A stretch of 11,575 bases of DNA from Nannocystaceae bacterium (lineage in GTDB: Bacteria > Myxococcota_A > Polyangia > Nannocystales > Nannocystaceae): the NCBI GenBank assembly GCA_016763875.1, contig JAESSZ010000625.1, positions 1 through 11,575 of the forward strand, given 5' to 3'. The position numbers and the translations under genes were made by a program. Below, piece after piece: positions 5,301-11,575 of the stretch; the stretch's first letter is position 1; every line of letters starts with the position of its first letter. The notes below the pieces were generated by a model, which saw nothing but the letters and a program-made list of their open reading frames with translations, did no database searches and was not told the origin of the DNA.

Positions 5301-7616
5301 TCAGTTGAGCTTGATTTCCCCGCCGGTGACCTTGACCAAAGACCCGCCATCGATCTCAACCGGACTGCCTGCGATCTTCACCGCGGCCGTGGCCTCGACC
5401 TTCCCACCGGAGCCCTTGAGCAACGCTGTCGGCGCATCCGCAGTCGCTGTCGCGTTGCCCTTGAGGAGTGCGTCGGAGCCCGTGAGATCGACCTTGGCCG
5501 CACCGTCAGCGGAGCTCATCACCGCTGCCGCCGTTAGCGCCACCTTACCGCCACCGCACGCTTCAATGACCGCGTTGCCGTCGAGCATAATCTTCGACTT
5601 GCCGGCCGAAGCGAGACCAATGGTCCCGTCCATCACGATCGTCGAACCTGCCGTCGTGAATTCGATTTTTCCCGGGACCATCTTGATGATGCTGTCCCCG
5701 CAGGTGAGCAGGATGTGTGTGGGCGCTTGGATCTCGATCGTGTTGCTGACGTCGACTTTGTAGTCGCCGGTAATCTCGAGCTTGCTGCCGGTGTTCCCTG
5801 CGGTCGCACTCCCGCCACAGATCGTGACCGATTGACTTCCGTCGATCTTCACCGTGCGGTGTTGCTCGACCGTCAAGGACTGGTCGCGCCCAATAGTCTC
5901 TGTTTGGTCCTGCCCAATCGCCTGCGTCTGATCGACGTCGACGGTGTTGGTCTGGCAGTTGTGCACGGTCGTGTTGTGATTGTTTTTTACGACCTCGGTG
6001 TAGTTTTTCTCGGCGTGCGTATAGATCTCTTCTGAGCCCGCCGCGTCCTCGAACCGCAGTTCGTTGAAGCCCCCGTTGCTCGGGGAGCTGTTGGACTTGA
6101 ACGTGCTCTTCGTCTTCTCGGCGGGCAGCGGATACGATGGTGTGTTGTGGCCGTTGTAGACACAGCCCACCACGAGCGGGCGGTCGGGGTTGCCGTCAAG
6201 AAAGTCGACGACCACTTCCATGCCCATGCGCGGGATGATCATCGCTCCCCATCCGGGCCCGGCCCACGGCTGGGCCACGCGCGTCCAGCACGACGCGGTC
6301 TCATCGGCCGGATTGAGCCGGTCCCAATGAAACCGAACCTTGATACGGCCATGGATATCGGTGTGGATCTCCTCGCCCTCGGGGCCCACGACAACGGCCG
6401 TTTGCGCTCCAAATACGCGTGGTCTGGGCGTGAGCATGGCTGGCCGATGCTCATTTGCTTCGGGAATACACTCGAAGCTGTTGCTGTAGCGCCCACCCGA
6501 TCCGGCCTTGGCCGCCCCGGAAAAGCGGTGGATGACGCGGGTCAGCAAGAACCGCTGTCCATCGAGGTCTTCACGCGTGTGGGAGCCCAGAGTGAAGAAG
6601 AGACCGGGGAGAAACGATGCAACATTGGCGTTGCCGCGCGCGGTCTTGGAGCCGACCAGTGAAAGTTGAAGCCGATGCTTCGCCATGGGATCGCGCTGCT
6701 TGAGCGCCTCCCCGGTGAATGACTCCGCGGCCGGATCTCCGACCGGGTCGTCGGTGATCTGCCGGCGATCGTCGAACATGTAGAGTTCCCGAACCCTCGG
6801 ATTGAACGCGTCGGCTTGCACGTGCTTGGGTTCCGACCGGTCGATCGCCTCGGGCTTCTTGAAGTTATAACCCCACGCGACCATTTTGTTAGAAACGCGC
6901 TTGTGCTCCCAGTCGAAGCGTTGAATCGACTCGCGATCCGCTTCCTCTTCGTTGCTACCGATGATCGGTACATCCTCGTCGATCAATAGTGGGACGTCGC
7001 CATATTGTTTATTGACGTCGATAAGCGTCAGTTTCTCCCGCCGCGTCTCATCGTCGGACTGGAAGTGATAGGTGATCCCCTCCTCCTCCATGATCCGCGA
7101 GCAGAAGTCGAAGGTCGATTCCCGAAACTGGACGCAGTAGTCGCGCTTGTTGTAGGTGCCCTTGAGGCCATCGGTATCCAGAGCGCGGTCGAATTCCCCC
7201 AGCTCAGCGCCGAGGATCCTCTCCAGAATCTCGACCACGGTCTCGCCCTGGAAGATCCGTGTATCGACACGTTGCGACAGCAAGCGGAACGCGGGCACGA
7301 CAACCACGCTGATCCACAGGTGTTCCTCGATGAAGCCGATGTACTCGACGGCCTGGATGATGCCGTAGGCTGTGCGGCGCAGCGCAGGCCCGCGGTCGAG
7401 GTTGAGCTCGACCGAGGCACCGAGCAGTGAGTCCAATGCTTCCGCGTCTGGATTCGTATCCGCAATGCTGAGGTCCAACCGCATCTCGAAGGCATGCGAC
7501 AGGCCCTCGACCCAGTGCAGGCGACGGACCCGCAAGTCGATGTCCGGGCCATCGACAGTCGAGAACAGATACGTAACGTAGTCGATGCGGTCCCCGCCAT
7601 CCTCGTCTGGTGTCAT
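5301..7616 (-). CDS. vgrG: Type VI secretion system spike protein VgrG
   Basis: 771 residues, full length with no effector extension. The N-terminal gp27-like part includes the region from YCVQFRESTFDF (starting at residue 160) through EEEGITYHF (177-185), typical of VgrG. The gp5-like OB fold holds HGRIKVRFHWD from residue 422, the WTRVAQPWAGPGWG and IPRMGMEVVVDF motifs, and VVGCVYNGHNTP with Cys485. The C-terminal part is a beta-helix: residues 555-602 are six uninterrupted octads of the Q-[ST]-x-T-[VI]-x-x-x kind, followed by Gly/Ala-rich strands to the end (GSLVKVTGGEIKLN). VgrG trimers cap the Hcp tube and pierce target cells. No Hcp, PAAR, sheath, TssK-type or DUF-adaptor gene is in the window, so it is an orphan here. 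The Shine-Dalgarno is poor (AGGG about 11 nt upstream of the ATG, followed by GAAAAA). Convergent with rlmE. Confidence 0.95.
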   Translation of the reverse strand: MTPDEDGGDRIDYVTYLFSTVDGPDIDLRVRRLHWVEGLSHAFEMRLDLSIADTNPDAEALDSLLGASVELNLDRGPALRRTAYGIIQAVEYIGFIEEHLWISVVVVPAFRLLSQRVDTRIFQGETVVEILERILGAELGEFDRALDTDGLKGTYNKRDYCVQFRESTFDFCSRIMEEEGITYHFQSDDETRREKLTLIDVNKQYGDVPLLIDEDVPIIGSNEEEADRESIQRFDWEHKRVSNKMVAWGYNFKKPEAIDRSEPKHVQADAFNPRVRELYMFDDRRQITDDPVGDPAAESFTGEALKQRDPMAKHRLQLSLVGSKTARGNANVASFLPGLFFTLGSHTREDLDGQRFLLTRVIHRFSGAAKAGSGGRYSNSFECIPEANEHRPAMLTPRPRVFGAQTAVVVGPEGEEIHTDIHGRIKVRFHWDRLNPADETASCWTRVAQPWAGPGWGAMIIPRMGMEVVVDFLDGNPDRPLVVGCVYNGHNTPSYPLPAEKTKSTFKSNSSPSNGGFNELRFEDAAGSEEIYTHAEKNYTEVVKNNHNTTVHNCQTNTVDVDQTQAIGQDQTETIGRDQSLTVEQHRTVKIDGSQSVTICGGSATAGNTGSKLEITGDYKVDVSNTIEIQAPTHILLTCGDSIIKMVPGKIEFTTAGSTIVMDGTIGLASAGKSKIMLDGNAVIEACGGGKVALTAAAVMSSADGAAKVDLTGSDALLKGNATATADAPTALLKGSGGKVEATAAVKIAGSPVEIDGGSLVKVTGGEIKLN
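5811..5954 (-). repeat. Six tandem octad repeats in the VgrG beta-helix
   Basis: The codons give six back-to-back 8-residue units (residues 555-602). The first is QTNTVDVD, the third QTETIGRD, the last QSVTICGG. Position 1 is Gln in five of six units, position 2 is Thr or Ser, and position 5 is a beta-branched residue. This is the T4 gp5 needle-type octad repeat that builds the triple-stranded beta-prism. The units differ at DNA level, so this is a protein-level repeat, not a recent tandem duplication. Confidence 0.8.
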
Positions 7617-7630
7617 TTTTTCGCCGCCCT

Positions 7631-7644
7631 GCGCGCTAGCGCGC
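7631..7644. promoter_or_regulatory. Perfect 14-bp palindrome upstream of vgrG, possible operator
   Basis: GCGCGCTAGCGCGC is self-complementary, with a CTAG centre that is rare in GC-rich genomes. It lies in the vgrG leader, and a second GCTAG follows within 12 bp. It could be a repressor site or a leader hairpin; a chance GC palindrome is also possible. Confidence 0.3.
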
Positions 7645-7721
7645 CCTCAGGCTAGCAGGGAGTGAGGCGGCCCGCGAGGCCCGGCCCGCGATCCAGAAAG
7701 GGTTCTCAGCCACGGTGCTCT

Positions 7722-7750
7722 TTGACGGGGGTAGCGGGCGACTGTGAGAT
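7722..7750 (+). promoter_or_regulatory. Candidate weak promoter directed rightward
   Basis: TTGACG (7722-7727, 5/6 to consensus), 17-bp spacer, TGAGAT (7745-7750, 3/6). It faces the small membrane protein gene at 8049. The -10 match is poor and the implied leader of about 290 nt is long, so this is a low-confidence call. Confidence 0.25.
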
Positions 7751-8048
7751 TGCCTTTGGGCCTCTTGATTGGGAGTTCGCGTGCGTATTTTGAGCGGGGC
7801 AACGCTCGACCTCGGGCAATCACACGTAGCGACGAAGCGTCGCGTAACTCCCGCCCCCGACCTTCGGCGGTGTTGGTGGGTCGATGCTGGAGGTCTGGCA
7901 TGCACATGGACGACCAAACCCCATCGGGATCGGGCGGGGCACTCCCTGCGGTCCGGTGAGCGTCTTGGGCACAGAGCAAAAAATCTCAGAAACCTGGGAG
8001 CGGATGTGGACGTCGGGCAACGAGCCTTGAGCAAGGCTGGACGGACTC

Positions 8049-8459
8049 ATGGCTTTCGGACTCGACATGCTCAAATCCCACACGCGGGCGTTCTTCGCCG
8101 CAGCCTCTGAACACACCGCAGCAACGCGTGAGGCGCTCGATGCTGCGACCGACAAGGCAGCGGCGGTCGTGGCGCAGGCTTGCACCGAGTGGACGGGCCG
8201 GGAGACGTCGGCGCAACAGGTCAAACGCGTCGCGCTGACCACCGGGGTCATGGCTCTTGGTTTGGGCGCCGCAGTGGCCGTGACTCGGGCCGCAACTGCG
8301 CCTGACGCCCCGGCGCCGGGCCCGGACGGAGAAGGCGTCGCCAGCTCGAACGAGGGCTCAGACGACGTCGTTCGCGACGCGGGCATGCTGATGGCAGAGA
8401 ACGGGCACTCCTTGAACATCCAGACCGTTGTTGTCGATATGGACGGCTGCGAGATCTAG
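8049..8459 (+). CDS. Small single-TM protein of unknown function
   Basis: 136 residues, no family recognised. Residues 8-50 form an Ala-rich amphipathic helix with regularly placed charges (HTRAFFAAASEHTAATREAL onward), possibly a coiled coil. One hydrophobic stretch, VALTTGVMALGLGAAVAV (61-78), is a likely membrane helix. A Pro/Gly/Asp linker (about 84-105) leads to a short tail ending VVVDMDGCEI. By the positive-inside rule (Lys59, Arg60 before the helix) the N-terminus is probably cytoplasmic, though Arg80 weakens this. The ATG at 8049 has only AAGG (8033-8036) as a distant ribosome binding site; Met7 is an alternative start. It is transcribed away from vgrG and converges on the next lipoprotein gene with a 56-bp gap. 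The Ala-rich N-terminus resembles phasin-like or apolipoprotein-like helices in composition only. Confidence 0.6.
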   Translation: MAFGLDMLKSHTRAFFAAASEHTAATREALDAATDKAAAVVAQACTEWTGRETSAQQVKRVALTTGVMALGLGAAVAVTRAATAPDAPAPGPDGEGVASSNEGSDDVVRDAGMLMAENGHSLNIQTVVVDMDGCEI

Positions 8460-8515
8460 CCGGCGTTACGGTCAACTGGCCCTGCGCTGCCGCCCACGTC
8501 CCGCACTCGGCCTGG

Positions 8516-9595
8516 TCAGCCAATCGGGACGTAGGTTTGGACCGCGAAGACGAACTCGATGCAGCCGATGTCGGTCTGCGCGGCGGCGACACGCGCGTGC
8601 TCGATCGCCTGAAACTCCAGCCCGGTGATCACCGACAACGGAACGAGCATGTCTCCGTCGATGTGCAGCGAGCCGTCGGCGCCGGCCACCGTGCAGGTCG
8701 TGAACGTCGGTTGGGGCGCGTGGTGGTTGATGTTGGTCAGGGACAGAACATGGGTGCCGTCTGCGGTCGGCGACCAGCTCAGGTCTACGGCGGTCGGCGC
8801 TTCGAAGGTGCCCGACAGGTTGCCCTCAAGATCCAGGAGCCCCCCCGGAATGGCGGTCTCGGGCAAGGTCACCGTGACGCCCAACGCAGAAAGCTCCAGC
8901 GCGAAGGCATCGTCGCCGACGGTGATCTGCCCGTCGGTGTCCGTCTCCGTGAAGAGCTGCTCTCTTCCGCCTGCGGAGACAACGAGGTCGAACTCGGCGA
9001 CCGGCTGAGGCTCTGCAACGCACTCATCGTCCCAGCTACAGACCTCGTCAACGCCGCAGCCGCAGGGCCACGCGGGGAGGAACTCGTAGAACTCGCAGCT
9101 TGCCGTCGAGAGCGCAGGCGCACCGATGAACGGCGGCGGCGTGTCGTTGAAGGTGACTCGCAGGTAGGGGAGGAGTCCGCCGCCGCTTATCTGGACGAGA
9201 GCCACCCGCTCATTGGGGGCGCAGCGTTCGCCGGGGACGGCGGCCACCGCTCCGCCTCCCCCCGTGCTTTCGCTGCTGCCGCTCCCACTGTCAGCGCCCG
9301 TCGTGTCGAGGTCGGCGCCCGTGCTGTCGCCGGATGTCCCGCCGGCCGTGCCGCTGTCGCTGCCGTCGGCGTTTCCGGTTGTTGAGTCGTCGACGGAGGC
9401 GCTGGTGGCCGCGGTGTCCTCGCCACCGACGGTGGTGACAACGGTCGCCCCCGGTGTGGAGGTCGACCCACCGCTGGTGCTCGAACCTGAGCCGGTGGCA
9501 CCACCACTGTCGTCGCCACCACTGTCGTCGCCACAGCCGGGGGACGAGGTCGCGCAAAAAACAAGGCCGCACGCAAATAGGACTGAACTACGCAT
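8516..9595 (-). CDS. Cys-containing lipoprotein with long Ser/Thr/Gly linker, unknown function
   Basis: 359 residues using the ATG at 9595. A longer frame from 9643 exists, but it would begin inside the likely promoter and would put 16 residues before the signal peptide. From 9595 the protein starts MRSSVLFACGLVFCATSSPGC: Arg2, a hydrophobic core and a lipobox-like cysteine at 21 followed by GDD. Residues about 22-120 are a low-complexity Ser/Thr/Gly/Asp spacer typical of surface lipoproteins of Nannocystis-type myxobacteria. The rest (about 121-359) is a beta-rich globular domain with a Cys cluster (PCGCGVDEVCSWDDECV) that could be disulfide bonded, then paired strands with Asp-rich turns (ETDTDGQITVGDD, HIDGDMLV). 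No enzyme motif is recognised. It is probably outer-membrane anchored and exposed. It is divergent from the small lipoprotein gene at 9706. Confidence 0.8.
   Translation of the reverse strand: MRSSVLFACGLVFCATSSPGCGDDSGGDDSGGATGSGSSTSGGSTSTPGATVVTTVGGEDTAATSASVDDSTTGNADGSDSGTAGGTSGDSTGADLDTTGADSGSGSSESTGGGGAVAAVPGERCAPNERVALVQISGGGLLPYLRVTFNDTPPPFIGAPALSTASCEFYEFLPAWPCGCGVDEVCSWDDECVAEPQPVAEFDLVVSAGGREQLFTETDTDGQITVGDDAFALELSALGVTVTLPETAIPGGLLDLEGNLSGTFEAPTAVDLSWSPTADGTHVLSLTNINHHAPQPTFTTCTVAGADGSLHIDGDMLVPLSVITGLEFQAIEHARVAAAQTDIGCIEFVFAVQTYVPIG
9501..9534 (-). repeat. 15-bp tandem repeat in the lipoprotein linker
   Basis: CCACCACTGTCGTCG occurs twice in direct tandem (9501-9515, 9516-9530), followed by a partial CCAC. 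On the coding strand it encodes two GGDDS-like units just after the lipidated cysteine. It is in frame, so slippage would change linker length by five residues without breaking the gene. Confidence 0.75.
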
Positions 9596-9608
9596 TGGAC
9601 GTTTTTCC

Positions 9609-9637
9609 AGACTAAGGCGCCCAGTAGAGCACGGCAA
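9609..9637 (-). promoter_or_regulatory. Promoter of the - strand lipoprotein gene
   Basis: On the - strand: TTGCCG (9637-9632), exactly 17 bp, TAGTCT (9614-9609), 4/6 and 3/6 matches to consensus. Transcription would begin near 9602, just upstream of the ATG at 9595. This supports the shorter start, since a start at 9643 would lie upstream of the -35 box. Confidence 0.45.
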
Positions 9638-9705
9638 CGCCAACTGCCGACGCCAATACCTAGATATATCGACGCGCGTGCGGGAAGTTTGCTACAGGTA
9701 CGCGC

Positions 9706-10182
9706 ATGGTTCGCCGGTGGCTGCTTGTCTTCCCGTTCGTGTTCGCCGGTGGGTGCAAACCCCTGCCGCAAGCGTCCCCCATGACTGCGGTCGCCAACCC
9801 CGAGCAGGGGTACCAGTTCGACGCGGAAGAGAGCGCCTATCTCGATGAACTCGACCGCATGCGGAGGGAGGCAGACCTGGACCCGGTCGACCGCGTCCGG
9901 GACAGCGCCGACGAGAGCATCATCGCCCAAGCGACAGACAGGATTCGCTCGGGCTCTCCCGTCGACGAGGAGCTACACGCGCTCATTGGCCACTTCTCGA
10001 AGAAGATCAATGTGCCCTTCACGGCAATGACGTTGGTGCCCATCGAACTCAACGGCTGGATCCCAGAGTATCCGGCGGAGCTCCTGACTCGACCGAGGGT
10101 GGGGGCGATTGTCAGCATCCTCCACGTGGGCGATCAGTATGTGGTGCTCGTGATCTTCGGCGACCTCGACTTCACGCCGTAG
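9706..10182 (+). CDS. Small lipoprotein of unknown function
   Basis: 158 residues. The N-terminus MVRRWLLVFPFVFAGGC is a lipoprotein signal with Arg3-Arg4, a hydrophobic core and lipobox AGGC (Cys17). The mature protein begins with a short Pro/Ala spacer. A charged helical segment follows (about 40-90, EESAYLDELDRMRREADLDP onward), then a compact alpha/beta part (95-158) ending in two hydrophobic strands, GAIVSILHVG and QYVVLVIFGDLDF. No family is recognised. A short AGG (9696-9698) lies 7 nt before the ATG. An AT-rich TAGATATATC (9661-9670) in the 110-bp divergent region could serve as its -10, but no good -35 is found. The gene converges on the radical SAM gene across a strong hairpin. Confidence 0.75.
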   Translation: MVRRWLLVFPFVFAGGCKPLPQASPMTAVANPEQGYQFDAEESAYLDELDRMRREADLDPVDRVRDSADESIIAQATDRIRSGSPVDEELHALIGHFSKKINVPFTAMTLVPIELNGWIPEYPAELLTRPRVGAIVSILHVGDQYVVLVIFGDLDFTP

Positions 10183-10226
10183 CGCGCAGCACGGTTGCTT
10201 CGTCGAACCGCTCTCGGCTTCCGTCT

Positions 10227-10262
10227 GACCACAACCGCGATGCAACGACCGCGGTTGTGGTC
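10227..10262. terminator. Perfect 13-bp hairpin between convergent genes, probable bidirectional terminator
   Basis: GACCACAACCGCG (10227-10239) pairs perfectly with CGCGGTTGTGGTC (10250-10262) across a 10-nt loop; one further wobble pair (T10226-G10263) is possible. It lies 44 bp after the small lipoprotein stop and 12 bp after the radical SAM stop. There is no T-tract on either side, so termination may not be of the classical intrinsic kind, but placement and stability favour a shared terminator. Confidence 0.6.
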
Positions 10263-10274
10263 GCGCCCGCGCGC

Positions 10275-11321
10275 TCAGGCAGAGATGGGCAACGACAGCG
10301 TGTTCGGCCGCAGCTGGTGGCTCACATTCACTACGTGGCCGTACCAGTCGACAAACTCTGGCGACTCGTCCTCAAGCGCAGCGAAGGCCGCGTTCAGCAG
10401 CCGACGCAGTGCGCTGGTACCCGTACGTTTGTAGGCAGCGATGCCCTCACTGCACTGCGACGTGGAGCCGCCCGCGATCCGCTGAGAGTTATCGATGCCG
10501 TACGCCATCGGGAACAGGTCCCCAGTTTCATCGAGGATGATCGGGTTGACGAGCTCCGCCAACGGTCGGTCCGTCGTATCTTCAGCGTCGTCCATCGCGA
10601 GGATGGCGTGTCGCTTGCGGTGGGCGAGGACTTGCGGGAGCGCTGCGATATCCAGCTGGACGATGAGCGCTCCGCCAGCCTGGATCCGTAGCAACTCGGC
10701 GATCACAAAAACGCGGGCGAGATCGGCGGCACTAAGTGCCATCGACCCGCACGAGGACGTCGCGCGACCCGCCATTGTGAGCGGGTGGAGTTGCAGCAGC
10801 CGTGCGCCTTGCTCAAGGGCGTAAGCAAGAAGCCACGGCAGGTCTTCGATTGACTCCGATGTCACGCAATGCGCAAAACCGAAAGCGATGTCGTGATCAC
10901 GGAGCAGGCTTAGTTTTTCGGACACGCGCTCGAATGCCCCATCCAAACCTCGCATGCGGTCGTGGCGTTCAGGGGCTCCGTCGAGACTGAGCCCAAGCAC
11001 TGAAACCGTATCTGCGAGCCGAGCGACGCGCTTGGGGGTCAATAGTAAGCCGTTGGTAATCAGGTTGATACGAAAGCCCATCTCTTTGGCGCCCGCGGCG
11101 ACTTCATCGAAGGCGCTATACATCAGCGGCTCACCTCCGGAAAAGCTCACGACGTCATACCCTTCGGCACGCAGGCGAGTCAGACGCGCGAGCAGCATGT
11201 CGGCGGGGAGTTCACCGCGCATGCGCGGACCTGACGAAGAGTAGCAGTGGGCACAAGCGAGGTTGCAGCGCAACGTCGGGTGCACCTGCACGATACGAGC
11301 ATCGAGGAATCCGGATGACAT
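10275..11321 (-). CDS. Radical SAM protein
   Basis: 348 residues. The radical SAM cluster motif is CNLACAHC (Cys19, Cys23, Cys26) after VHPTLR, followed by FSGGEPL (GGEP at 62-65) and a MoaA/SPASM-type core: LITNGLLL, then VLGLSLDGAPERHDRMRG, which are the usual SAM-contacting strands. The C-terminal part has a strand like that of SPASM proteins (LDETGDLFPMAYGID), but without the Cys cluster that binds auxiliary Fe-S centres; only isolated cysteines remain. It would therefore carry one [4Fe-4S] cluster and form a 5'-deoxyadenosyl radical; the substrate is unknown. Such enzymes often modify peptides or small molecules. The ATG at 11321 has AGGA 9 nt upstream and lies 16 bp after the preceding gene on the same strand, so the two form an operon. 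Confidence 0.9.
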   Translation of the reverse strand: MSSGFLDARIVQVHPTLRCNLACAHCYSSSGPRMRGELPADMLLARLTRLRAEGYDVVSFSGGEPLMYSAFDEVAAGAKEMGFRINLITNGLLLTPKRVARLADTVSVLGLSLDGAPERHDRMRGLDGAFERVSEKLSLLRDHDIAFGFAHCVTSESIEDLPWLLAYALEQGARLLQLHPLTMAGRATSSCGSMALSAADLARVFVIAELLRIQAGGALIVQLDIAALPQVLAHRKRHAILAMDDAEDTTDRPLAELVNPIILDETGDLFPMAYGIDNSQRIAGGSTSQCSEGIAAYKRTGTSALRRLLNAAFAALEDESPEFVDWYGHVVNVSHQLRPNTLSLPISA

Positions 11322-11337
11322 GCGCGGTGGTCCTTTC

Positions 11338-11575
11338 CTAGTGCCCTACCGCGCGTTCGACTTGAACGAGGAACTTCGTTGGGTCGATGATGCCCTTGGG
11401 AAAAATCTTGATCCCGCCCAGCTCGGGCTGCATGTGAAGTTTGTCAATGAGCCCCACCAACTCCTCACGATCCACGTAGTAGTCGAGGCAGATTCCGAAC
11501 ATGCAGATGTCGACCTTGATCGGAATCTGCCCGATGATCGCGATGTCGCGGACCAGGTCCTTGACCGCGGCATCC
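11338..11575 (-). CDS. Unrecognised protein upstream of radical SAM gene (C-terminal fragment)
   Basis: Partial; the 5' part is outside the window. The last 78 residues are visible, ending ...FLVQVERAVGH at TAG (11340-11338). They form an alternating alpha/beta pattern: a helix (VKDLVRDIAIIG), a hydrophobic strand with two cysteines (IKVDICMFGICLDYYV), an acidic helix (DREELVGLIDKL), a turn with ELGG, a strand (IKIFPKGI), and a last helix. No signal or membrane segment is visible in this part. I do not recognise the family. The stop is 16 bp before the radical SAM start, so the two are probably co-transcribed and may work together. The CxxxxC pair could be redox-active or metal-binding, but this is a guess. 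Confidence 0.75.
   Translation of the reverse strand, partial: DAAVKDLVRDIAIIGQIPIKVDICMFGICLDYYVDREELVGLIDKLHMQPELGGIKIFPKGIIDPTKFLVQVERAVGH

Larger units (their letters stand above)
7617..8048. other. 432-bp divergent intergenic region between vgrG and a small membrane protein gene
   Basis: No convincing gene on either strand. It contains a 14-bp perfect palindrome GCGCGCTAGCGCGC (7631-7644) 15 bp upstream of the vgrG ATG. A second GCTAG lies at 7651-7655, and together with flanking CCCTG/CAGGG it can form a larger bulged stem. A perfect hairpin GCGACG-AAG-CGTCGC is at 7829-7843, and GAGCG/CGCTC at about 7793-7808. TTGACG (7722-7727), 17 bp, TGAGAT (7745-7750) is a possible rightward promoter; if used it would give a leader of nearly 300 nt. 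Confidence 0.5.

Noticed and set aside
4958..5308. 116-residue + frame between rlmE and vgrG
   Set aside because: It overlaps the end of rlmE out of phase, crosses two hairpins including the likely terminator, runs into the 3' end of vgrG, and has no ribosome binding site or recognisable motif.
7617..7760. Sigma-54 promoter for vgrG (TGGCTGAGAACCC on the - strand resembles a -24 box)
   Set aside because: The GC required at -12 is missing (TT at that spacing), so the GG-N10-GC rule fails.
7769..7815. Possible tRNA 3' end (GGGAGTTCGCGTGCG resembles a T-arm)
   Set aside because: The GGGAG stem has no matching CTCCC partner, and no acceptor stem or anticodon arm can be folded around it.
7636..8034. 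132-residue - strand frame upstream of vgrG
   Set aside because: It is Arg/Pro/Ser-rich with no ribosome binding site, and its 3' end runs over the palindromic vgrG leader. It looks like random open GC-rich sequence.
8537..9385. 282-residue + frame opposite the large lipoprotein
   Set aside because: The - strand frame has a lipoprotein signal, linker and structured domain. The + frame is Arg-rich with no features.

Overview
The window looks like chromosomal DNA of a high-GC myxobacterium. Nannocystineae (Nannocystis/Enhygromyxa/Plesiocystis type) is my best guess. This rests on gene style rather than a marker gene: secreted lipoproteins in which a lipobox cysteine is followed by long Asp/Gly- or Ser/Thr/Gly-rich linkers, a vWA lipoprotein, a type VI VgrG, a HEAT-repeat protein, and long empty antisense ORFs caused by GC-rich codon use.

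Left part (1-3383, all + strand): the C-terminus of a probable DNA polymerase III delta' subunit (holB), a HEAT-repeat protein that overlaps it by 19 bp, a vWA-domain lipoprotein, and a TatD-family nuclease. In many bacteria holB and tatD are close neighbours; here two accessory genes lie between them.

Centre (3384-4986, + strand): ribosomal protein L3 (rplC) with its own well-formed sigma-70-type promoter, then the 23S rRNA methyltransferase rlmE. The usual S10-operon neighbours (rpsJ, rplD, rplW, rplB) are absent. Between the two genes is a perfect 8-bp hairpin in which an AAGGAGG Shine-Dalgarno-like sequence pairs with CCTCCTT. Both products act on the large ribosomal subunit, so the pair may be a small 50S assembly unit.

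Middle right (4987-8048): a convergent terminator-like region, then a full-length VgrG (T6SS spike) on the - strand with no T6SS partner gene in view, then a 432-bp intergenic region with palindromes and a possible promoter.

Right part (8049-11575): a small one-TM protein (+), a lipoprotein of unknown function (-), and a small lipoprotein (+) transcribed divergently from it. A convergent region with a perfect 13-bp-stem hairpin follows, then a - strand pair: a radical SAM enzyme and, upstream of it, the C-terminal 78 residues of an unrecognised protein cut by the window edge.

No tRNA, rRNA, CRISPR array, insertion sequence or integrase was seen. The points most worth following are the displaced rplC-rlmE unit with its SD-sequestering hairpin, and the radical SAM pair.
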